6,100 bases of DNA, from the NCBI GenBank assembly GCA_014804085.1, contig JAAVAM010000041.1, positions 27,045 through 33,144 of the forward strand. Direction: 5' to 3'. Both the position numbers and the translations under genes were made by a program. The notes under the pieces are model-generated. The model was not told the origin of the DNA. It did no database searches and saw nothing but the letters and a program-made list of their open reading frames with translations. Source of the DNA: Treponema sp. (GTDB taxonomy: Bacteria > Spirochaetota > Spirochaetia > Treponematales > Treponemataceae). Each line of letters begins with the position of its first letter. The first letter of the stretch is position 1. Of the stretch, positions 1-5,154 are shown piece after piece.

Positions 1-90
1 GTCCGCCGGAATGACCGTATCGGCAAAAAAGGCCTGCGCCGTGAGCGCGAACAGCACGGCAACCACCGGCAGCATCCTCATGTTTCTCAT
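1..90 (-). CDS. N-terminus of an exported protein, truncated by window edge
   Basis: Reading the minus strand from 90 gives 30 open codons beginning MRNMRMLPVVAVLFALTAQA and running off the left edge. A strong ribosome binding site, GCAGGAGGA, sits 4 bases before the ATG and closely matches the site before the SDR gene at 5955. Residues 2-20 form a classic signal peptide: Arg residues, then a hydrophobic Leu/Val/Ala core, then an Ala-x-Ala type cleavage region (AQA or FFA) followed by polar DTVIPAD. The product is therefore expected to leave the cytoplasm. No lipobox cysteine is visible, so it is probably cleaved by signal peptidase I. Only the export signal can be read, so function is unknown. 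The start lies 13 bases after the stop codon of the orphan SDR tail, which suggests the two were once one transcription unit. Internal Met codons at positions 4 and 6 are alternative starts, but ribosome-site spacing favours the first. Confidence 0.78.
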   Translation of the reverse strand, partial: MRNMRMLPVVAVLFALTAQAFFADTVIPAD

Positions 91-103
91 CGTCTCCTCC
101 TGC
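91..103 (-). promoter_or_regulatory. Ribosome binding site of the left-edge exported protein
   Basis: Minus-strand GCAGGAGGAGACG directly precedes the ATG at 90. The purine-rich AGGAGG core decides the start. The SDR gene at the right flank has an almost identical GCAGGAGGA before its ATG, so both flanks seem to belong to the same genome. The island genes have weaker sites. Confidence 0.8.
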
Positions 104-139
104 CTACGGACGCAGCCCCATGCCACCCTCAAGTGTGAT
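104..139 (-). pseudogene. Orphan 3' tail of an SDR gene (left island boundary)
   Basis: On the minus strand this stretch encodes ITLEGGMGLRP followed by TAG. It is identical in protein sequence to residues 256-266 of the intact SDR encoded at 5155-5955, which ends with TAA. Upstream, the frame turns into AT-rich DNA with a TAA three codons away (145-143), so there is no gene body. The DNA differs from the intact copy at 110, 115, 125 and 134, plus the stop base at 104, and all of these are synonymous. It is either the displaced original end of the SDR gene after an element inserted there, or the remnant of a tandem SDR paralogue whose body was lost. The first fits better because the AT-rich DNA starts exactly where the similarity stops. 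Confidence 0.85.
105..139. repeat. Left copy of island-flanking direct repeat (att-like)
   Basis: This segment matches 5156-5190 in the same orientation at 31 of 35 positions, at a constant offset of 5051 bases. The longest identical stretch is 9 bp (116-124, CCCCATGCC), followed by an 8-bp stretch at 126-133. Similarity stops within a few bases on both sides. The repeat marks the left limit of the AT-rich island. It resembles the attachment-site duplications left by integrative elements that target gene 3' ends, though such sites usually share a longer identical core. Confidence 0.8.
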
Positions 140-141
140 AG

Positions 142-147
142 ATTATA
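142..147 (-). promoter_or_regulatory. Possible outward-facing -10 element at island edge
   Basis: The minus strand reads a perfect TATAAT in the first bases of the AT-rich DNA, facing out of the island toward the exported-protein gene that starts at 90. Transcription would begin near 135, about 45 bases before that ATG. The expected -35 position holds only a poor match (ATATGT at 17 bp spacing), and such hexamers are common in AT-rich DNA, so this is tentative. Confidence 0.25.
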
Positions 148-151
148 TTCC

Positions 152-180
152 TTTACAAATTTTTACATATATGTTATCAT
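152..180 (+). promoter_or_regulatory. Candidate sigma-70-type promoter for the lipoprotein operon
   Basis: TTTACA (152-157) and TATCAT (175-180) each match the consensus at five of six bases and are separated by an optimal 17 bp. The start of transcription would fall near 187, about 40 bases before the ATG at 228. A second overlapping pair, TTTACA (162-167) and TATACT (186-191) with an 18-bp spacer, is also possible. AT-richness raises the chance of false matches, and the sigma factor of the host is unknown. Confidence 0.45.
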
Positions 181-206
181 AAATTTATACTTAATACAAG
201 TTGTAT
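165..206. promoter_or_regulatory. Cluster of short palindromes in the operon leader (possible operators)
   Basis: Three perfect palindromes lie within 42 bases: ACATATATGT (165-174, inside the promoter spacer), ATAAATTTAT (179-188, across the predicted start point) and ATACAAGTTGTAT (194-206, two 6-bp arms around a central G). Their placement between the promoter and the ribosome binding site is where repressor operators often sit. No regulator gene is present in the island, and AT-rich DNA produces such matches by chance. Confidence 0.25.
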
Positions 207-227
207 AAAACTGACAAGGAAGAAATT

Positions 228-1544
228 ATGAAAAAGATTTTATTTATACTTGCCTGCGTTCTACCCCTCATTAGTTGTAACGATAACATAACAGAAGTGC
301 CTAGATATGACATTCAAAAAGAGTTTGAGATTTTATCTTCTGAAATTGAACTGAATACATTGCTTTCACGCGGCGACGAAGGAATTGTAGACTGGGAACT
401 TTCCAAGGAATTCGCACAGATGGCGCTGGAAAGTTTCATTGAGGATGGTGATTACCCTGCGACATCAGAACTTTGGAATTTTCCAATTGGGATTTATGAT
501 GACGATGGAAAAATCCGTTACTATGAATTTCGAGTCATAGATAATGGCAATGTAATTGCAGCCATTACTTGTAATGCACGGGAAGAACTAGGAGGACCAC
601 TATCTTATATTTTTAACATGAACGGATATATGGATACGCTGACGCAATTGTACAATAGCGGAGCTGTTACCGATAGTAAAACTTTGAGGATTGTTGACAA
701 CGCCTATCCGTCATATGCAGTTGCCTTTGTGGAGCAAACACGAAGCGGCGATATTGCTTTTAATGCGTTCATAGATCCTGTCACGGGAAACACATTAGAC
801 AATGTGACAAAAGTCCTAACAATAGAAGAAACATTCGAAACATATCCAAAACTATACACATCGGAAGAACAAAACGCCGCCAAAGTTGAAATAGCCGCAT
901 TTCAAGAAGAAATCAAAGAACTATGGAAGAGCGCAAAAGCTAACAAAGGAAGTTTGACATTCCGAGGAAAATCTAAAAAAATTCGAACTGAAGTTGATAC
1001 ATCAAAAATCAATTATGCTATAAAAGAAGCAAGTTTAAGAACTACTAAAGAGAATAGCTCCACCCCCATCAGTTATGGAGCCTGTGGTGCTACTGCGTCA
1101 GGTTTTATCCTTGATTATCTGCTATATAATAATATTGGAACAGTCGCAACAGAGTGGAAAAACACACATGATTTGGATAAGCAAAAAAATATGCTTCGCG
1201 ACGCATTGGGTATTGCTTCCGGTTCAAATATTACTTGGCCAGAAAAATTACAGGGGGCAATTTCTAAATATTCTAATTATACATTAAGTGCCACTTCATT
1301 TTGGCCTACTATAAGTATTAACAATAATATACTTGGCATTAATTTAAGGTCATTGAAATGCACCAGTTTAAAAGATTTATCTGGAGGATTTCATTATCGG
1401 AATGTAATTGGATATAAGGAAGAGGGATGGTGGATTTTTAAGTGGCAATATATCAAAATTATCGATGGCAACAACATCGATGCCGGTTGGGAAGCATATA
1501 TACCATTGTATCATCTGAAATCATGGAATGTCGTAAAAAAATAA
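228..1544 (+). CDS. Lipoprotein cysteine peptidase, papain clan (C39/C10-like)
   Basis: The 438-residue product starts MKKILFILACVLPLISC. The lipobox LISC puts the lipidated cysteine at residue 17, so it should be membrane-anchored outside the cytoplasm. The ATG at 228 is chosen because AAGGA (216-220) is correctly spaced and the signal peptide begins there; a TTG at 201 is in frame but would add nine polar residues. Residues about 30-200 look like a propeptide rich in beta-strand patterns, and 211-275 are charged and probably helical. The catalytic region is about 275-438. YGACGATA places the nucleophile at Cys286, with helix-like SGFILDYLL after it; FHYRNVIGY gives His389, and IIDGNN gives Asp413. 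This order and the H-x-x-x-V-x-G pattern fit the papain clan, closest to C39-like or streptopain-like C10 domains. The glutamine usually about six residues before the cysteine is absent (Pro280), so the oxyanion site is unusual. Substrate unknown. It is the first gene of the island operon. Confidence 0.82.
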   Translation: MKKILFILACVLPLISCNDNITEVPRYDIQKEFEILSSEIELNTLLSRGDEGIVDWELSKEFAQMALESFIEDGDYPATSELWNFPIGIYDDDGKIRYYEFRVIDNGNVIAAITCNAREELGGPLSYIFNMNGYMDTLTQLYNSGAVTDSKTLRIVDNAYPSYAVAFVEQTRSGDIAFNAFIDPVTGNTLDNVTKVLTIEETFETYPKLYTSEEQNAAKVEIAAFQEEIKELWKSAKANKGSLTFRGKSKKIRTEVDTSKINYAIKEASLRTTKENSSTPISYGACGATASGFILDYLLYNNIGTVATEWKNTHDLDKQKNMLRDALGIASGSNITWPEKLQGAISKYSNYTLSATSFWPTISINNNILGINLRSLKCTSLKDLSGGFHYRNVIGYKEEGWWIFKWQYIKIIDGNNIDAGWEAYIPLYHLKSWNVVKK

Positions 1545-1627
1545 TCATGAACCGACAAGAAAAGTATTAGTTTGAGCAATATTAGGAATACATTGAATTT
1601 TACTCTGATGTTACAAGAGGTTTTTCT
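1545..1627 (+). other. Spacer between the cysteine peptidase and the unknown lipoprotein gene
   Basis: This 83-base gap is the only sizeable space inside the four-gene run. I see no hairpin followed by a T-tract, so read-through is expected, and no convincing -35/-10 pair. AAGAGG (1615-1620), seven bases before the next ATG, is the likely ribosome binding site of the second gene. Confidence 0.4.
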
Positions 1628-2608
1628 ATGAATATAAACAAGCCCTTGAAATTCATAGTTATGCTTACTTATATCACCTGTTCGTTCCCACTTCTTTCCT
1701 GTTGGCATAAAGATCCTGTCTTCGACTATGACATACGTAACGGGCAGTGTATTGAGAATTTATTGTACTTTTTCAATAGCGGGGATTCGCTATCAGACTA
1801 TGGGTACTGTGACTGGAAGGACTGGCAGGATGAAGCCGGAAAAAGGTTGCATCCTTACTTACCGAAAGGAATCGGACTTGATGAATATGAAGGAATGTAC
1901 AAGTTAATTTTGCAGGGACAATCCATCAACATATTCTTTGATGATGAAAGAAGAACAGCCATGAAATTGTTTCATTTTTTTGTAGAAGAATATGCAGGAA
2001 CTGGTTTTATTACACTTCCACAAGAAAATGAGAATAGATTTGTTTTTTCCGGCTGGGCAAAAAATGCCAATTGCATGAATTGCACAGATGAAAACCAAGC
2101 GAATATTAGTTATGAGATTATTCAAGAGGACTCATCATATAAATATGGCAATTTTAAACTTATTATTGCGGATGCCGAAATAATTAATGAAGTTTTTATG
2201 ATAATGAAAAAAGAAGAACTGCTAAAAAGAAGCTTTAAAATTCCTGCATTTATTCGTAAAAACAACAACTACCAGCACTATATTTTTCAATCTGAAGACT
2301 GCCATTATTATTTGAGTACATTTGGAAACAACAATTCTGAAAGCTATGGCTTTGATTGTCCGTCTGTAATGAATTGGAGAACGGAACAGTTGCCTTGTTA
2401 TACAAATCAGTTCCTTTATCTTTACGGTAGTATGAAACTCGAGCAGGAAGCTGACAATTTTGCACTGTTTACTTTGAGTGGTGCTACCGACCGTATGCCA
2501 CATCTCCTAAAAATCACCTGTGCTGACAACAAAATATATTACTTTGACTGGTATCAAAAAAGCGTAAATTCGAATCCGATGTGGCACGAGGTACTACATG
2601 GATATTAA
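1628..2608 (+). CDS. Unrecognised cysteine- and aromatic-rich lipoprotein
   Basis: I do not recognise this 326-residue protein. Its leader is MNINKPLKF, then a hydrophobic segment, then the lipobox LLSC with the lipidated cysteine at residue 25 followed by Trp, so it should be exported and anchored. The mature part has no further membrane segment. It is rich in Tyr, Phe and Trp and contains eight more cysteines (41, 61, 149, 152, 225, 244, 257, 298), including a CxxC at 149-152, which suggests disulfides or a metal site. Its first 35 residues align without gaps to those of the next gene product, with 15 identities, but the rest does not resemble the serine hydrolase. Its 3' end overlaps the next gene by 11 bases, so the two are probably coupled. 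Genuine coding is supported by the long frame, signal peptide, ribosome site and operon position. A substrate-binding, accessory or inhibitor role beside the hydrolases is possible but unsupported by motifs. Confidence 0.85.
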   Translation: MNINKPLKFIVMLTYITCSFPLLSCWHKDPVFDYDIRNGQCIENLLYFFNSGDSLSDYGYCDWKDWQDEAGKRLHPYLPKGIGLDEYEGMYKLILQGQSINIFFDDERRTAMKLFHFFVEEYAGTGFITLPQENENRFVFSGWAKNANCMNCTDENQANISYEIIQEDSSYKYGNFKLIIADAEIINEVFMIMKKEELLKRSFKIPAFIRKNNNYQHYIFQSEDCHYYLSTFGNNNSESYGFDCPSVMNWRTEQLPCYTNQFLYLYGSMKLEQEADNFALFTLSGATDRMPHLLKITCADNKIYYFDWYQKSVNSNPMWHEVLHGY

Positions 2609-3818
2609 CAAGAGAACGAAATTTGAAAGCTTACTTATTTGTGCCGTCTGTTTATTTCTAATCCTTTCCTGTTGGTCTGATGATGCCATTATTGAATACG
2701 CTACATTAGAACAACGGCTAGAGCAAGTTATAGAACGGTTCATCTCAACAAATAGTATTCGCACAGCAATTTCTATAGGTGTATACAATAACCATATTCA
2801 ATTCGTAAAAAACTATGGCATCATATCATTAGCCAATTCAGATTATCAAAAGAATGATGAACAGACACTACACTATGTGTACAGCATTACAAAGACAATT
2901 ATCGCCGCCACTGTCGTTTCTTTTATTGAAGAAGGAAAACTTTCGTATAACGATACAATACAACACTTTTTTCCGACATTGTGTGAAGATTATGATATTG
3001 ATGAGAATTACATCAATATCGATGCGACAGTTTATGAACTGCTAACACATACGTCTGGAATATGCGATTATTCTGAAAACCATAAACTATACTCACAAAA
3101 TCCGTTTGTATCGCAATCATGGGATCCATTATTGTTATTACATTATATTGAACATATTCGGCAAAATCGAGGTGAGTTTATATATTCTTCCACAAATTTT
3201 ATTTTACTAGGAGCTATTTTAGAGAAGGTCTCCAACAAACAATTAAATGAATTGCTCAAAGAACGTTTCTTTTTGCCATTAAATTTGACTGCCTCTTTTT
3301 TAATGCCACAAGAGGAAATTGATTACACTCGAATTTCCCACCCCCACGTATATCCAAACACACAACTTAACTTATCTAGTGATGAAAATATACCAATTGA
3401 TTGCATTTCTGTGTTTTTTCCGCTTCCATTAATTGAGATTCTTGGAAAATCCACATGGGCGGCAGGTGGTATTATAAGCAATGCCGCTGATATGTCGCTA
3501 TGGGGATATGCATTATTTTCTTCTCACGAAAACGCCACTCTAACAAAGATTCGAGAACATTTTTTTGATTCTGTCGCTAACTTTTCAAATGAAAATTCAG
3601 AAGCCTATGGTATTGGCTGCAGAAAGATATACCATCCCAACAAAAAAGATTGGTTCATCGGTTCATATGGGAGAAGCTTGGGGTCAGAAAACTTACTCTA
3701 TTATGCACCTCAATGTGATACATGTTTTGTCATCTTGACATCTGCAAACACTGCCGCAGATGGGAATCCAAATATAGATGACTTGTTATTTACCCTTTTT
3801 GAAGAAGTCGCTAAATGA
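2598..3818 (+). CDS. Lipoprotein serine hydrolase of the beta-lactamase/penicillin-binding-protein-like family
   Basis: This 406-residue protein belongs to the class C beta-lactamase/DD-peptidase-like serine hydrolases, which act outside the cytoplasm on peptidoglycan peptides, D-amino-acid peptides or esters. The leader ends in the lipobox ILSC, with the lipidated cysteine at residue 25. Motif 1 is SITK (Ser96, Lys99: nucleophile and general base). ELLTHTSGI at 147-155 is the typical family loop. Motif 2 is YSS at 196-198, inside YSSTNFILLGAILEKVS, where many members have YSN. WAAGGIISNAADMSLWG (287-303) is the usual helix before the C-terminal part. Motif 3, normally HxG or KTG, appears as SYG (356-358) in GSYGRSLGS. 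The nucleophile pair is intact but two substrate-contact motifs are altered, so antibiotic hydrolysis should not be assumed; a peptidase or esterase role is as likely. The ATG at 2598 lies 6 bases after GAGG (2588-2591) and inside the end of the previous gene. Its stop overlaps the next gene's start. Confidence 0.9.
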   Translation: MDINKRTKFESLLICAVCLFLILSCWSDDAIIEYATLEQRLEQVIERFISTNSIRTAISIGVYNNHIQFVKNYGIISLANSDYQKNDEQTLHYVYSITKTIIAATVVSFIEEGKLSYNDTIQHFFPTLCEDYDIDENYINIDATVYELLTHTSGICDYSENHKLYSQNPFVSQSWDPLLLLHYIEHIRQNRGEFIYSSTNFILLGAILEKVSNKQLNELLKERFFLPLNLTASFLMPQEEIDYTRISHPHVYPNTQLNLSSDENIPIDCISVFFPLPLIEILGKSTWAAGGIISNAADMSLWGYALFSSHENATLTKIREHFFDSVANFSNENSEAYGIGCRKIYHPNKKDWFIGSYGRSLGSENLLYYAPQCDTCFVILTSANTAADGNPNIDDLLFTLFEEVAK

Positions 3819-5071
3819 TGGAAAAAGGATTGGTTTTCGCTTTTTTGTTTTTTGCATTTCTAGGTTGCACATATGACAAAGATGAAAATTCTCTAAAAGA
3901 AGTATATGTTCACGATTCTGTAAAATGGAATTATATATTATATATGGCAGCAGATAATAATTTGGAACGGTTCGCTATAAAGAATTTGCATGAAATAAAA
4001 AGTGTTTTAAATGGGAAAGATGTTAATGTCATCGTGTTGCTTGACCGAGCAGCGGGATATGACAAAACAGAAGGTAATTGGACAACAACGCGTATTTTAG
4101 AACTTTCTCACGACTCTTCATTGGAAGAAGACTGCTTATTAGAACTTGATGAATTAGACACCGCATCTCCAAAAACACTTGCCGATTTTTTAGATTTCTG
4201 CAAAGAATATTACCCTGCTAATAGGACAATTCTAAATATATGGAGTCATGGATTTGGTGTATATCCCGATTGTAAAATTCCAAATACTTCCCGCTCTCTT
4301 ATATCCGATTATGCAACTGGTTATTCTAAAGAAGATGCTATGAAGATAATAGATTTTTGCTCCGTTATACGTTCCTATTGTGAAAAATACCAAGAAAAGA
4401 TAGATATTTTACAATTTGACTGCTGTTATATGCAGATGATTGAAATACTTTGGGAATTGAATAGTTTTGTTGATTATATTGTCGGTTCTGAATGTGAATT
4501 GCCAGCAAACGGCGGAAACTACGAAGATTTTACAAAAATTCTCTGTTCGCAAACAGAATCAGAAACCGCTTGGTACGCACAATTAATAATTGATTTATTT
4601 CAAAAGAAATATGAAAATATGTTGGTATCCTGTTCATATTCCGCAGTGGACATGAGCAATTTTTCCATATGGAAGCAGATATTCTGCAATTGGATTGCTT
4701 CACTGTTAGAATGTAACGATGAGACATTTAATCGTGTACACGCACTTGTTCAAAATCATTTTACATATGGAAATACTTATAATGAATTTTTAGATTTGTA
4801 TGATTTGGTTTTGAATACATACAGAATATACGAATCCGAAACAATCGTTGAATATTCCAAAAAAATGATTGATTATTTTGACAAGAATGTCATTGCTTGT
4901 TTTTCGTCAAACACTTACAATGACCATCTGCATGGAATCGGTATAAACTTACCATACAGTCAACAATTATTTCACTATTATGAGGATTCTAAAGAAACTC
5001 AATTCCTGTATATTTATAAGGAATCTTTATTACCGCAACTTATCAATAGGATGCGCTATCTGGAAGAATAG
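3815..5071 (+). CDS. Lipoprotein clostripain-family (C11) cysteine peptidase
   Basis: The 418-residue product has a short leader, MMEKGLVFAFLFFAFLGC, with a lipobox-like FLGC and the lipidated cysteine at 18. The C11 domain starts at about residue 38 with WNYILYMAADNNLE, the family's first strand and turn, followed by VNVIVLLDR (70-78). ILNIWSHGFG (139-148) gives catalytic His145. DILQFDCCYMQMIEI (197-211) matches the family pattern D-A-C-L-M-x-x-x-E and gives catalytic Cys204. GSECELPANGGNYEDF (224-239) is the following conserved loop. The catalytic dyad is therefore intact. Known C11 enzymes cleave after Arg or Lys and often self-process between the two catalytic residues; whether this one does is not visible. 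ATG at 3815 overlaps the previous stop in ATGA, and a second ATG at 3818 is an equally possible start. The upstream ribosome site is weak (GAAGAAG, 3801-3807), consistent with translational coupling. It is the last gene of the run. Confidence 0.92.
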   Translation: MMEKGLVFAFLFFAFLGCTYDKDENSLKEVYVHDSVKWNYILYMAADNNLERFAIKNLHEIKSVLNGKDVNVIVLLDRAAGYDKTEGNWTTTRILELSHDSSLEEDCLLELDELDTASPKTLADFLDFCKEYYPANRTILNIWSHGFGVYPDCKIPNTSRSLISDYATGYSKEDAMKIIDFCSVIRSYCEKYQEKIDILQFDCCYMQMIEILWELNSFVDYIVGSECELPANGGNYEDFTKILCSQTESETAWYAQLIIDLFQKKYENMLVSCSYSAVDMSNFSIWKQIFCNWIASLLECNDETFNRVHALVQNHFTYGNTYNEFLDLYDLVLNTYRIYESETIVEYSKKMIDYFDKNVIACFSSNTYNDHLHGIGINLPYSQQLFHYYEDSKETQFLYIYKESLLPQLINRMRYLEE

Positions 5072-5077
5072 CACGAC

Positions 5078-5120
5078 TTTCTGAGTTAAGCCACAGACGA
5101 GCAATGACTTAACTCAGAAA
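5078..5120. repeat. Perfect 13-bp inverted repeat downstream of the operon
   Basis: TTTCTGAGTTAAG (5078-5090) and CTTAACTCAGAAA (5108-5120) are exact reverse complements around a 17-base loop. It sits between the convergent clostripain-like and SDR genes, 36 bp from the right direct repeat. As RNA it would form a stable stem on either strand and might stop or protect transcripts. The T-rich side is at the 5' arm and the A-rich side at the 3' arm on both strands, so it lacks the 3' U-tract of an intrinsic terminator. A protein-binding or recombination-related site is the alternative. Confidence 0.75.
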
Positions 5121-5154
5121 AAACAATATAATAAAAGTTTTTTCACACGTCCAC

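Larger units (their letters stand above)
142..5154. mobile_element. AT-rich genomic island carrying four lipoprotein genes
   Basis: Base composition changes abruptly at both ends: GC-rich SDR-tail sequence stops near 141, and GC-rich SDR sequence resumes at 5155. The interior is AT-rich throughout, uses AT-rich codons and has different ribosome binding sites. The ends carry diverged copies of the SDR 3' end in direct orientation. Inside are four plus-strand lipoprotein genes and no recognisable integrase, transposase, relaxase or phage gene. Known analogues are elements inserted at gene 3' ends that carry a replacement tail. A non-autonomous element moved in trans is the preferred inference. 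Homologous import of the segment from a relative, or loss of a paralogous SDR body, would also explain the pattern. Confidence 0.6.

Noticed and set aside
11..208. Plus-strand open frame across the left flank
   Set aside because: It is antisense to a convincing signal peptide and the SDR tail, has no ribosome binding site, and crosses the island boundary.
201..227. TTG at 201 as the start of the first island gene
   Set aside because: It would put nine polar residues before the signal peptide and has no ribosome binding site, whereas the ATG at 228 has AAGGA at good spacing.
2598..3818. Antibiotic-resistance beta-lactamase
   Set aside because: Fold and SxxK support a serine hydrolase, but the YSS and SYG motifs and the lipoprotein operon context do not support calling it a resistance enzyme.
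5078..5143. Intrinsic terminator after the clostripain-like gene
   Set aside because: The stem is perfect but is followed by A-rich sequence; the T-run at 5138-5143 is 17 bases beyond it, so it was recorded as an inverted repeat only.
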